This document shows positions 44,947 to 53,606 of a stretch of DNA of 64,000 bases, one piece after another. The first letter of the stretch is position 1, and the number at the start of each line of letters is the position of its first letter. The notes beneath the pieces are model-generated. The model was not told the origin of the DNA, made no database searches, and saw only the letters and a program-made list of their open reading frames with translations. The DNA is from Deltaproteobacteria bacterium. Lineage in GTDB: Bacteria; Myxococcota_A; Polyangia; GCA-2747355. The translations under genes were made by a program, and so were the position numbers. Location: assembly GCA_020633415.1 (NCBI GenBank), contig JACKDQ010000002.1, positions 186,001 through 250,000 of the forward strand. The letters are read 5' to 3'.

Positions 44947-45963
44947 GTGCACGCTACCAGCAACGACGCTTCGTTTCTCGACTACGTCACCCAACTCAAC
45001 CAGCGCTTCGGTCAGCTGCTGGAAGAACTGATCGCGTCGCGCGTCCCTCGCGATGCCGCTCAGAGTGGCACATTGGCAGCGATGACCTGGTACCACCTCT
45101 CAACGGGCGGCAAGCGGCTGCGCGCGATGGTTCCCTTGGCCCTCGCGGAGGCCTACGGGATCGATCCGCGCGAGTGCTTGCCACTCAGCGCGGCCGCTGA
45201 AATCCTTCACAATGCGACACTCGTCCACGACGACCTACAGGACGGCGATAGCGTGCGCCGCGGACAACCGACCGTCTGGAAACGCTACGGCGACGCCCAA
45301 TCGATCAACTGCGGCGATGCGATGTTCTTTTATGGCATTCAGCTGTTGGAGACCCTCGCGCCCGACAAGCGGCTCGCCTTGACTGCATTGGCGGCGCGTT
45401 GTCTGGTTGATGTGATCAGAGGTCAGAACGTTGAGCTGCTTCACCTCGGTCTCAAGGATCCTAGCGAGGCCGCTTATTTCGAGATCATCACCGGCAAGAC
45501 CGGTGGACTGTTCGTCTTGCCGATCACCGGTGCCGCGATCATCGCCAACCAAGATCAAGCCCACTGCCAACGAACCGAGCGCATCGGTTTGTTGTTGGGG
45601 CAAATCTTCCAGGTGCGCGACGACCTGCTCGACCTGATCGGTGACAAGGGACGCAATCGTATCGGCTGCGATATCGCCGAAGGCAAGCTAAGCTTGCCGG
45701 TCGTCTATGGTTTGTCCGACGAGCGAGCCGCTCACGCGGCCCGTCTCAAGGAGATCGTCGTCAAGCCGCGCGAAGCAACCGATGACGAGATGATCGCCGA
45801 GGCGATCGAGATTCTCACCGCCGGCGGGGCGATCGCTCGCGCGCAAGCGAAGCTCAATGAGCTCAAGTCGACGCTAGCCGATGAACTCGAGCAGATCTCA
45901 CCACCACAAGTCGCCACGCGCCTCGAGCAGCTAGGCGCGCACTTCTCCGAGCGTACGGCCTAG
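44947..45963 (+). CDS. trans-polyprenyl diphosphate synthase (FPP/GGPP type)
   Basis: A 338-residue protein from GTG 44947, 4 nt after the fusion gene's stop. Motifs: GGKRLRAMV, first aspartate-rich VHDDLQDGD, then GQNVELLHLG, ITGKTGGLF, and second aspartate-rich QVRDDLLDLIGDKGRN. It condenses IPP with allylic diphosphates. The residues before the first Asp motif (LHNATLV) are small, which may permit longer products than FPP; chain length cannot be fixed by eye. It would feed the prenyltransferase domain encoded just upstream. Confidence 0.93.
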   Translation: MHATSNDASFLDYVTQLNQRFGQLLEELIASRVPRDAAQSGTLAAMTWYHLSTGGKRLRAMVPLALAEAYGIDPRECLPLSAAAEILHNATLVHDDLQDGDSVRRGQPTVWKRYGDAQSINCGDAMFFYGIQLLETLAPDKRLALTALAARCLVDVIRGQNVELLHLGLKDPSEAAYFEIITGKTGGLFVLPITGAAIIANQDQAHCQRTERIGLLLGQIFQVRDDLLDLIGDKGRNRIGCDIAEGKLSLPVVYGLSDERAAHAARLKEIVVKPREATDDEMIAEAIEILTAGGAIARAQAKLNELKSTLADELEQISPPQVATRLEQLGAHFSERTA

Positions 45964-46076
45964 GCCCCACACCGTGCGTCAAGACCTCGCTCCCTCTGAG
46001 AGCCGACTCCGCAGCGTTGCTGCCGAACCCCCGCGACGAGACTGGGAGCATCGCCGTCCCGAGCGTAGTGCGCAAG

Positions 46077-47954
46077 ATGGAGCCCAATTTGTTCGAGTCA
46101 TTCTTCCGCTCCGATGACGCCACGCGGGTGCTCGACGCCCACCGCGCTGCCTGCAGGGCAAGTGCCGGTGCACTGCAAGCTGCCGATCCGCAGGCGCTAT
46201 GGCAACCACGCATTTTTGGTCCAACAGAGGCGCTGCGCTGCCGATGCGGTCGCCTCATCGGCGAAGCCAATCGCGATGAGCGCTGCGATCGATGCGGCGT
46301 CGAGTGCGCTCAGCCAGAACTGCGCAGCCAACGGTGGGCACATCTTGATCTGCCGATCCCGCTGGCGCCCCCCGCGCTGAGAACACACCTCGCTGCCGCC
46401 TTGGCAGTGGACCCAGAACAGCTGGTGTCGCGGCTGGGCGCCACCGAAGATGCCTGGCCGTTGAGCCCAACACTCGACAAACTACGAAGATCGTCGGCGG
46501 CCGCGGGCCTGATTACCCAGCTACCGGTCAGTCCGCCGGAAACGCGGAAATTCCAGCGGGAGGAGCGCTTCCTGCCCGACGAATGTCGCTACCTGGCGCA
46601 TCCCATCGGTTCGGCCTACCAGGAGTTCATCCGCCAAACCTCTCGTCTCAGCCGCCTGCTGGAGCTTGACGCTCCGCCGATCATTCTCAGCAACGAAGTG
46701 ATCAACTGGTATCAGCAATTCGAAACGCTGCAGCAAGCGTTCCGCGAAGAAACACCGCGCATCGGCAACCTCTGGCGTGTTCCCTCGCCACCTCCATCGC
46801 CGCGCAACAACAGCGTCGTCCTGCTATCAGCGCCGAGCCCAGCGGAGTGGGTTGATCTCAGCGATGAAGCGAGCTCGCCAACGGGCATGGCGTTCATCGA
46901 TGACCATCGGCTTGTACTCACGCTGCGCTACAACGGTGTGATCGTCGACCGACGCGACGGTAGTGCCACACCGCTGGCAAGCTGCGCCGGCGTCTGCATC
47001 GGCTCAGTCGACGGCGCAGCGCTACTCATCGACTATCCGACTTGCGAGCAAGCTGGCCAATTGCATGGCGTCTATCTATACGATGTCGCCGACAGTAGTT
47101 GGCGAAAGATGTTGCCCGAGGCGCACTGCGCAGTGTTCGTTGAAAAGGACCAGCCAGAAGACGCCTGGTTGATCGACGGACGCCGCGGCCTGCGCAGCGC
47201 CGCACTGCTCGAGGACATCAGCGGTGATCGTTGCGACGAAGTTTGCCGCAGCCCCGACGGGCGTTTCATCTGGACCGGAAGTTCATCCGAAGACGGCGTA
47301 GTCTACGATGCCACCGACGCACTACCAGTGTTGATCGTCAGTCGCTATCGTGACCAGCTAGTACCCGCGCGGCGAAATGGCCACACTGCCGAAGAGATCT
47401 CGAAGCTCGCACTGCCGGCTTCGCTCCCCGCCGCAAGACCGCCATCATGGTGGGAAGGAGAGAACGACGGCGATCCCTTTGACGAGCTGAATGCCAGCGA
47501 TCTCCTCCCCGGGGTCGCTATCGCCCGCGACAGCGCTGGACGTTGGCTGCTATTCGACAGCGCAAGTGACTTCTCGATCGACGGCCAGCGCCAGTTTCAC
47601 GTGGCTGCCCTAGTGCAAACGGCAGCCTTCGACGATGAGCTACAAAAACTCGCGCTCTACACCCGGCAATGCGTGCTGATCGTCGACTTGGCGACAGTCA
47701 GCGTTGAACAACTGATCGATCTACGCCCACTCTGCACCCATCTCGGGGCCATCGATATCGATGACGATGACGAACAGATCGACCAAACGCTCAACGAGCT
47801 GCTCTACCGCTACGGCAACCTTGAGGCGGCACAACGAATCTCGATCGAAGAGCTATGCAGCGATACGCTCGAGAGCTCGGAGGCCGCGGCATTCAAGGCC
47901 CGCAAGTTAACGCCTTGGCCGCGCCACCTGCCGATCCGACGCGACATGCGTTAA
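46077..47954 (+). CDS. RNA polymerase beta-prime-like zinc finger/clamp protein with beta-propeller-like C-terminus
   Basis: A 625-residue protein from ATG 46077 (TTG 46017 also in frame). The N-terminal 230 residues follow RpoC: RIFGP, then Cys55-x-Cys57, x12, Cys70-x2-Cys73, identical in spacing to the beta-prime zinc finger, with CGVE and R..RWAHLDL after it. LPVSPPETRKF corresponds to the LPPDLRP segment. Residues about 180-226 (RLSRLLELDAPPIILSNEV) align with the clamp helices that bind sigma region 2. The catalytic NADFDGD region is absent. Instead, about 240-560 shows repeated beta strands (HRLVLTLRYNGVIVDRRDG, DGRFIWTGSSSEDGVV) like a propeller. It could bind sigma factor or DNA. Not an RNA polymerase subunit in the usual sense. 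Confidence 0.75.
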   Translation: MEPNLFESFFRSDDATRVLDAHRAACRASAGALQAADPQALWQPRIFGPTEALRCRCGRLIGEANRDERCDRCGVECAQPELRSQRWAHLDLPIPLAPPALRTHLAAALAVDPEQLVSRLGATEDAWPLSPTLDKLRRSSAAAGLITQLPVSPPETRKFQREERFLPDECRYLAHPIGSAYQEFIRQTSRLSRLLELDAPPIILSNEVINWYQQFETLQQAFREETPRIGNLWRVPSPPPSPRNNSVVLLSAPSPAEWVDLSDEASSPTGMAFIDDHRLVLTLRYNGVIVDRRDGSATPLASCAGVCIGSVDGAALLIDYPTCEQAGQLHGVYLYDVADSSWRKMLPEAHCAVFVEKDQPEDAWLIDGRRGLRSAALLEDISGDRCDEVCRSPDGRFIWTGSSSEDGVVYDATDALPVLIVSRYRDQLVPARRNGHTAEEISKLALPASLPAARPPSWWEGENDGDPFDELNASDLLPGVAIARDSAGRWLLFDSASDFSIDGQRQFHVAALVQTAAFDDELQKLALYTRQCVLIVDLATVSVEQLIDLRPLCTHLGAIDIDDDDEQIDQTLNELLYRYGNLEAAQRISIEELCSDTLESSEAAAFKARKLTPWPRHLPIRRDMR

Positions 47955-48250
47955 CCGCCTGGGGCTCTCCAGTGTGCGACCGCGCTGCGACGGACGGGAA
48001 CGATCGTCGGCTGAGCCCCCTGGGTATCAACGCCCCATCGCTTTTGACCGGGCCCCTGCGACAACCTGCGCCGATGTAAGCAGAGCTCGTACCTGCGTGC
48101 GAAGTCCGCCAGAAAAGTAAAATGATCTAAGAAAGATAGCGAAAGCCGCCGCGCTTGTCTGGAAAGAGCGCGCTGCCTACAGCGGCACGTCCATTGCAGT
48201 GTCTGTGCAACGACAACGGAAAGCACAAGCCAGTCGGGAGGCTTCGTTCG
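47955..48250 (+). other. intergenic region before the Cys-rich lipoprotein
   Basis: Nearly 300 nt with no supported gene and no terminator-like hairpin that I can see. It has moderate AT content around 48110-48140. Probably the promoter region of the next gene. Confidence 0.5.
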
Positions 48251-49726
48251 ATGCGATATCGCCGTATCGTCACCGCGATGACAAGCTGCGCTGCGGCGGC
48301 CGCGCTCGCTGCGTGCGCGGGCGCTGCACGGCCCAACCAACAGCCGCCGCCTCCGGACGCCGGCCTAGCGGACTACAGGGTAATCGCCGCTGACCTGTCA
48401 ACGAGCGACACCACCGAAATCTGCATCGCGCAGACCGACAACGAGCTTTGCCAAGCTGCGAATTTCCAATGCGGGCCGCTGTCGGTCACCGACCGTTGCG
48501 GCCAAGAGCGTCTGGTCGAGTGCGGCGACTGCGGCGCCCAAGGGAATTGCAGTGCCGCCCAGCAATGCCTCTGTGCCGCCGACTACCAATACAACGGCCA
48601 GACCTGCGCGCCGATCGCCGATCCATGCAACGGCGTAACCTGCGGCGGCCACGGTCAGTGCCTGGCCAACGGTGGACAAACGAGTTGCTCCTGCGACACC
48701 GGCTACCATCCCGATGGTCTGAACTGCCTTGCCGACTGCCAGGGGGAGAGCGATGCGGAGCTCTGTTCAGCCCACGACTACCAATGCGGCAACGGAACGT
48801 TTTCTGATCGCTGCGCTCAGAGCCGCACTATCAACTGTGGTGGTTGCGGATCGCTCGGCACCTGCAAGAGCAACGGCGGCGGCTTTGTCTGCAGTTGTCC
48901 CACAGGATACAGCTTCAACGGGATCGACTGCGTGCAGAGCAGCGATCCCTGCCAGAACGTGCAGTGCGGCCAGGGGAGCTGCGTCGTACAAAACGGCCAA
49001 CCAACCTGCAACTGTAACACGGGCTATCATCCGGCAGGCTTGACCTGCGTCGCCGACTGCATCCCGCAGACCGACAGCGCGCTCTGTCAGTCGGCTCAGC
49101 GCAGCTGCGGCACGGCGACACTCACCGATAACTGCGGCCAGTCGCGCACCGTCAACTGTGGCGGTTGCGGCAGCCTAGGGACCTGTCGCGCTAGCGGTAG
49201 CGGCTTTAGTTGCAGCTGCCCCAACGGTTACAGTTTCAACGGCAGCGACTGTCAGCAAGACGTCGGACAACCCTGCGCCAGCGGCGCCAACCTGGTCTTA
49301 CAGAACAACGGCATCTCCTACTGTAGCGCCGCGAGCGGCAATGTCAGTCAATGCGCCGCAGCAGCGCTCTGCAACAGCGCTGCCGGGTGGTCGCTATGCA
49401 CCGCCACGCGTTACCAACTCTTGCACGGATCGACGCCCAACCCGACCGTCGACGCTTGGCTCGCCAGCTGCGTCAGCGATAGTGCGGGAAACATGCAGGC
49501 ACCGGACGACGCGTTCTGCCCCTGCAACTATCTCAGTCCGATCAGCTCGCGGGCTTACAGCTGGAGCTGCAACCTCAGCGGAAGTGCCAGTGGCAACTCG
49601 TATTGGGTCGGCGTGAAAACCACTTCGGAGTGCAACCGCGTTGGCATCAATATCAGTAGCACCGCAGCTTACTGGCGCGCTTACCCTGCGCACTGGCCAC
49701 TGGCGCTCGCTGCCTGCTGCCAATAG
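48251..49726 (+). CDS. Cys-rich lipoprotein with EGF-like repeats
   Basis: A 491-residue protein from ATG 48251 with GGGAGG upstream. Lipobox LAAC, then a Pro/Asp linker. Three repeating blocks follow: an acidic helix-like start (TDNELCQ, SDAELCS, TDSALCQ), a CGG(C) turn (NCGGCGSLGTC twice, DCGAQGNC once), then EGF-like units with CxCxxGYxxxGxxC endings. The last 150 residues are a different Cys/Ser-rich domain with many aromatic residues. Probably displayed on the cell surface; a binding or adhesion role is plausible but unproven. Convergent with the mevalonate genes. Confidence 0.8.
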   Translation: MRYRRIVTAMTSCAAAAALAACAGAARPNQQPPPPDAGLADYRVIAADLSTSDTTEICIAQTDNELCQAANFQCGPLSVTDRCGQERLVECGDCGAQGNCSAAQQCLCAADYQYNGQTCAPIADPCNGVTCGGHGQCLANGGQTSCSCDTGYHPDGLNCLADCQGESDAELCSAHDYQCGNGTFSDRCAQSRTINCGGCGSLGTCKSNGGGFVCSCPTGYSFNGIDCVQSSDPCQNVQCGQGSCVVQNGQPTCNCNTGYHPAGLTCVADCIPQTDSALCQSAQRSCGTATLTDNCGQSRTVNCGGCGSLGTCRASGSGFSCSCPNGYSFNGSDCQQDVGQPCASGANLVLQNNGISYCSAASGNVSQCAAAALCNSAAGWSLCTATRYQLLHGSTPNPTVDAWLASCVSDSAGNMQAPDDAFCPCNYLSPISSRAYSWSCNLSGSASGNSYWVGVKTTSECNRVGINISSTAAYWRAYPAHWPLALAACCQ

Positions 49727-49735
49727 CGCCTCGGC

Positions 49736-50728
49736 CTAGCCTTGCGCACTGCCCGGGTCGAAAAGCGGCAGCTGCGCCTTGTGAGCGGCCTGGGTCAACC
49801 GCACCCCGACCGTTTCGTCGTCGAAAAAGGCGAGCACGCTGTCACCTCCACCCGCACCAGAGACGCGAGCGACACCGCCGCAACCGTCGATGATCCGACG
49901 CACGCTGTCCAATCGCTGATTATCGACGGCGAGCTGATGCGCGGTGGCCCACTGACGAAATGCCCGCTCAGCGCGAGCGATCGCCTCGAGAACGGCGACA
50001 CTCTGTCCTGCACGCCAAGCCGCTGCGACAGCGACCGCCGCTTGGTGCATTGCCGACGATGCGGCGGGCGTCGCGCGAACCAACGCCCGCGTGTCTGCCG
50101 ATTGACCACAATAGATCGCTCGACAACCCAGACCCGATGGCCAAGCGAGGCGTTCGATCTGCAATTCGGGCCACGGCTGATCGAGGAAGTCTCGAGGGTC
50201 GTCGTTGGCCAAACGATCGACGCTCGGGCGGCGATAGGCAATGGTTTGCGCTGCGGCCTGGGTGGCGACGTCGTAACCGCTGCCCAAGTTCTGCTGGGCG
50301 CGAAAGTGCGCCCGATACGCCAGGCGGAAAGTCTGCTGCAGCGTCGGCAGCGTCTCGCGATAGTGACGCCATGCCGCGCGAACCACACCAACACAGATCG
50401 CAGCGCTACTGCCCAACCCGAGCTTAGCGCCAACGTGATGCGCCGCCTTCATCGATCCGCGGATCTCGAGCGCCAGCGGCTCGTCTTGGCCGAGCACCCA
50501 GCGCACCGCGGCCACAGCCTCGGCGACATAGCGAAGCTGTGGGTGAGATAACGGAGCGCCGTCAAGCGCAAGCGCCTCCGAGCTAACCCGATCGATCGGC
50601 GCAGCATCGACTGCAACCCGCAGATCGCTGGGGACGGCGATCGAGACCGCTAGACCACCGGCGAGCACTGCATATTCTCCGGCAACCATCAGCTTGCCGC
50701 AGACGGCGATGGGCGAACGCTTCGTCAA
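49736..50728 (-). CDS. mvaK2: phosphomevalonate kinase (GHMP family)
   Basis: A 330-residue GHMP kinase. Start CGKLMVAGEYAVLAGG, ATP loop KLGLGSSAAICVG, then GSGYDVATQAAAQTIAY and C-terminal ARVSGAGGGDSVLAF. The GEYAVL start and GSGYDV motif match phosphomevalonate kinase better than mevalonate kinase. It phosphorylates mevalonate-5-phosphate. Last of three overlapping genes (4 nt overlap with mvaD). Confidence 0.88.
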   Translation of the reverse strand: MTKRSPIAVCGKLMVAGEYAVLAGGLAVSIAVPSDLRVAVDAAPIDRVSSEALALDGAPLSHPQLRYVAEAVAAVRWVLGQDEPLALEIRGSMKAAHHVGAKLGLGSSAAICVGVVRAAWRHYRETLPTLQQTFRLAYRAHFRAQQNLGSGYDVATQAAAQTIAYRRPSVDRLANDDPRDFLDQPWPELQIERLAWPSGLGCRAIYCGQSADTRALVRATPAASSAMHQAAVAVAAAWRAGQSVAVLEAIARAERAFRQWATAHQLAVDNQRLDSVRRIIDGCGGVARVSGAGGGDSVLAFFDDETVGVRLTQAAHKAQLPLFDPGSAQG

Positions 50729-51711
50729 TCGACAACTCGAGCACCGGGCCCAACGACCGCGGAGATCACGCGTCGAACGCCGTCGAGCTCGGCAAGCTTA
50801 CCCTCGACCATCGGATCGGTCTCTGGCGGCACGAACACTTTGACATGCGGACCCGCGTCGATCGTAAAAAAGAAACTCAGCCCAGCAGCGCGCAGCCGCT
50901 TGAGCTGTTCGATCACGGCCAGCGTCTGTGGGCGCCAATAGACCAGAGAGGGGCGTGCACTGATCATCGCCGCATGCATCGCCAGACAACTGCGTTCGGC
51001 GACCTCGGATAACGCAGAAAAATCGCGGGAAGCGATCGCCGCCCTAGCGTCGTTCAGATCGCGCGCAACACTGTCGATCCAGGCCGTGTAATAGGGTGAC
51101 GATGCGGCGGTATGCATCATGCCATGGGTTGAGGAGGTCGCTTTCGGTCCCTCGGTGACGACCAACGCGTACATCTTCAACGGCCAGTGCTCGGCAGGCG
51201 CGACTTGAATCGCGTAACTGTCGCTGCCATCGCTCGCGCTACCAGTCTGCCATTCGGCGAAGCCACCGATCAGCGAACGACACGCCGAACCGCTGCCCAA
51301 GCGCGCCAGGGCACTCAGCTGGGCGGTTGATGCACGCCATCCGGCCGCTGCGGCCGCGGCAACGGCGAGCGCCGCGTAGCCCGAAGCACTGCTCGCCAAG
51401 CCGGCCGCTGTAGGAAAGTTGTTGGTACTTTCCACCCGCGCAAAGTGCTTTTCACCGCTTTGCCGACGAACATCGTTCAAGAGTCCAACGGCCTTACTCA
51501 GCCCTGCACCAGAAACCGCCTCGCCGTTGATGATCAGCTGATCGGCCGACAGGGTCTCGTCGAAGGTCACCTCGGTCTCGCTATACATCGACGACAAGGT
51601 CGCCGAGAGACTGCCCGCCGCCGGCAAGTTTAGCTTGGTGTCGCGCTTACCCCAGTATTTGACGAGCGCGATATTTGACGGCGCGATCGCCCGAGCGGAA
51701 CGTTTGCTCAT
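50725..51711 (-). CDS. mvaD: diphosphomevalonate decarboxylase
   Basis: A 328-residue protein from ATG 51711, preceded by GAGGAG; the longer frame overlaps the upstream gene. Motifs: APSNIALVKYWGKRD, LPAAGSLSATL, TAAGLASSASGYAALA, SGSACRSLIGGF, and FTIDAGPHVKVF. These are the family's substrate and ATP segments, including the catalytic Asp in DAGP. It makes isopentenyl diphosphate from mevalonate diphosphate. Start and stop both overlap neighbours by 4 nt. Confidence 0.95.
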   Translation of the reverse strand: MSKRSARAIAPSNIALVKYWGKRDTKLNLPAAGSLSATLSSMYSETEVTFDETLSADQLIINGEAVSGAGLSKAVGLLNDVRRQSGEKHFARVESTNNFPTAAGLASSASGYAALAVAAAAAAGWRASTAQLSALARLGSGSACRSLIGGFAEWQTGSASDGSDSYAIQVAPAEHWPLKMYALVVTEGPKATSSTHGMMHTAASSPYYTAWIDSVARDLNDARAAIASRDFSALSEVAERSCLAMHAAMISARPSLVYWRPQTLAVIEQLKRLRAAGLSFFFTIDAGPHVKVFVPPETDPMVEGKLAELDGVRRVISAVVGPGARVVD

Positions 51712-52631
51712 CGTTGTGCTCCTCGCGGATCGACCGCGTCGACCTGCGTCGACCAAAGTCGCACAGCACCCGCCGCCTTCAGCGCCGCACCCACGGATCG
51801 ACCAGCTTCGCTGTCGACCAAAGCGATCATGCAACCACCGGCACCAGCACCGGTCATCTTCGCCCCCTTCGCACCCGCGGCAAGCGCTGCCTCAACCAAG
51901 CGATCGAGTTCGCTCGAGGACACGCCCAACTCGACAAGCAAGCGGTGGTTGGCGTTGAGCAATCTTCCCAAACGCTCGAGCTCGGCGTTTTCCAGAGCAA
52001 GCGCTGCCTGATCGACTAGAGCATCGGCTTGCCCGAGCAGGTCAGCAAACCAAGCGCTGTTGGCTGTTGCGCGCTGAGCAACACCAGCGACAACCGCGGC
52101 CGTACTGGCCTGAACCCCGGTATCGGCGATCAGCAGTTGCAGCGGTGCTGAGAGATTGAGTGATCGAATCTCTTTGCGACTTTTAAAGACGATCGGCTGG
52201 CGATAGGCGATCACCGTATTGTCAACGCCGCTCGGTGCACCGTGGGCGAGCTGCTCAAGACGGTAGGCCAGCTGATTGATCTCTTCCTCAGACGGTCGGC
52301 GCTCGGCCAGCCGCAAGGCGATCTCAGCGAGTGCGACCGCCAAAGAAGCGCTGCTTCCTAGACCGGCCCCGATCGGCAAAGTCGTTTCGAGATCGAGTTC
52401 GATCGCCGGGGGTGCCATGCCGATCGCCTCGCAGACCGTGAAAAAGGCCCGCTTGACAAACGCGACGTCTGCGGCGCAGCAAAACGACAGCTCAGCGGCG
52501 GGGCTAACCTTGCCCGTCGTACCGAGCTCCGAGACCGGAACGGCAAGGGCCTGTCCACCACGAACGACGAAGTGCTCACCGAAGAGGATCGTTTTGCCGG
52601 GGGCGAATACAGAAAACCGCTGATCGCTCAC
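51708..52631 (-). CDS. mvk: mevalonate kinase
   Basis: A 307-residue GHMP kinase. Motifs: APGKTILFGEHFVV, PIGAGLGSSASLAVAL, HGAPSGVDNTVIAYRQP with catalytic Asp, and KMTGAGAGGCMIAL. It catalyses the first phosphorylation of mevalonate. First gene of the minus-strand kinase/decarboxylase group, divergent from imuA with about 105 nt between. Confidence 0.93.
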   Translation of the reverse strand: MSDQRFSVFAPGKTILFGEHFVVRGGQALAVPVSELGTTGKVSPAAELSFCCAADVAFVKRAFFTVCEAIGMAPPAIELDLETTLPIGAGLGSSASLAVALAEIALRLAERRPSEEEINQLAYRLEQLAHGAPSGVDNTVIAYRQPIVFKSRKEIRSLNLSAPLQLLIADTGVQASTAAVVAGVAQRATANSAWFADLLGQADALVDQAALALENAELERLGRLLNANHRLLVELGVSSSELDRLVEAALAAGAKGAKMTGAGAGGCMIALVDSEAGRSVGAALKAAGAVRLWSTQVDAVDPRGAQR

Positions 52632-52702
52632 GGCGGCAGCTTAGCCCTAAGAGCTGTAAAAGCATTAACTTTTTTTCACTGACCAGCCAGTCGGCAGAGC
52701 GA

Positions 52703-52730
52703 TTGACAGCCTCGCGATCGGCGCTATACT
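52703..52730 (+). promoter_or_regulatory. strong sigma70-type promoter of imuA
   Basis: TTGACA (52703-52708) and TATACT (52725-52730) are separated by 16 nt. The predicted transcription start, 6-8 nt downstream, coincides with GTG 52737, the imuA start codon, implying leaderless mRNA. Confidence 0.6.
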
Positions 52731-52744
52731 GAGCATGTGTTCAG
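52729..52744. promoter_or_regulatory. LexA-like operator over the imuA start
   Basis: CTGAGCATGTGTTCAG is an imperfect dyad (6 of 8 arm pairs) ending in GTTCAG. It resembles the Myxococcus LexA box as I remember it (CTRHAMRYBYGTTCAGS), with two mismatches. It overlaps the -10 box and the start codon, so a bound repressor would block initiation. Confidence 0.5.
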
Positions 52745-53606
52745 TCACATCGCACAGCAGCTGCAGCTGCCCACCGCCGAGCAACGACAATCGACGCTCG
52801 AGGTCCTGCAAAGCGGCATCGATGCGCTCGATCAGCTGCTGCCCTGCGGTGGCTTTGTTGGCGGACAACTTGCTGAAATCACGGGGAACAGCTCCTGCGG
52901 CAAGCGCACCCTCGCCACCGCGCTTTGCGCTAATGTCTTGGCCGCCGGCAAGCGAGCTGCCTGGGTCGATGGAACCGGCCAATTCTATCCGCTGTTGCAG
53001 CTTGAATTTGGCGTGCCGCTCGCCCGCCTGCTGGTGATCCGCGCGGCAGTTGAGCGCCCCAGCGAACGCGATCGCCGCGAAACACACCACAGCGAAACAC
53101 ACCACAGCGAAACACACCACAGCGACTCAAATCACAGCGACTCAAATCACAACGGCTCAGTCGATCGCGACCACTCAGTCGATCGGCGGGTCAACGTTCA
53201 GCCGGCTAACATTCGACGCTTTGTCGATCGTCATCAGCCAAGCGGTCCGCTTTGCCTTCCTGTGCTCAAGGCGGTCGACATCTTGCTGCAAAACAACGGT
53301 GCTGTCTCGTTGATCATCGTCGACCTTCCGCCGCAGACAAAAGTGCCGCCACGCTTGCTGGCGCGTCTCAAACTGAGCGCCGAACAAAGCGGTGTTGCCA
53401 TCGTCTTTCTCACCGAGCAAATCGGCCGCAGCTTTCACGGCAGCTCGTCGTTGGGGACCTTTATCAGCCTGCAGTTACGGATCAAACGGCAAAGCGGCAC
53501 ACAGCTCGGCATCGTCGTCGCAAAAAGCAAAAACGGAAAAATGGCTCACCAGGCCGTGGTCACAATCGATGAGCCGCACAGCGTGTCTTTGGCTTCCACA
53601 ATTTGA
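52737..53606 (+). CDS. imuA: ImuA-like RecA-fold protein of the mutasome
   Basis: A 289-residue protein from GTG 52737 (ATG 52735 is in another frame). ATP loop GNSSCGKRT at about 50-58, and RecA-like strands AAWVDG and LIIVDLP. The N-terminal HIAQQLQLP and a C-terminal SLQLRIKRQSG are typical of ImuA/SulA-type RecA paralogues. Residues 115-139 are a His-rich tandem repeat (ETHHS three times, then DSNHS-like twice) not expected in the family. It should recruit ImuB and DnaE2 during translesion synthesis. It overlaps imuB by 38 nt. Confidence 0.85.
   Translation: MFSHIAQQLQLPTAEQRQSTLEVLQSGIDALDQLLPCGGFVGGQLAEITGNSSCGKRTLATALCANVLAAGKRAAWVDGTGQFYPLLQLEFGVPLARLLVIRAAVERPSERDRRETHHSETHHSETHHSDSNHSDSNHNGSVDRDHSVDRRVNVQPANIRRFVDRHQPSGPLCLPVLKAVDILLQNNGAVSLIIVDLPPQTKVPPRLLARLKLSAEQSGVAIVFLTEQIGRSFHGSSSLGTFISLQLRIKRQSGTQLGIVVAKSKNGKMAHQAVVTIDEPHSVSLASTI
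53079..53153 (+). repeat. 15-bp tandem repeat inside imuA
   Basis: GAAACACACCACAGC occurs three times in a row (53079-53123), followed by two copies of the related GACTCAAATCACARC (53124-53153). The unit is a multiple of three, so copy-number change keeps the frame. A further partial duplication around CACTCAGTCGATCG follows to about 53185. Confidence 0.9.

Noticed and set aside
46077..47954. A genuine, fragmented rpoC gene or assembly error
   Set aside because: The frame is continuous and intact for 625 codons, the RpoC-like part is strongly diverged, and no catalytic rpoC part follows; a paralogue is more likely.
53079..53153. CRISPR-like repeat array
   Set aside because: Contiguous 15-bp units without spacers, inside a coding frame.
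53392..53568. N-terminal extension of imuB
   Set aside because: Overlaps imuA in another frame; ImuB proteins begin at the ACLWLP segment.
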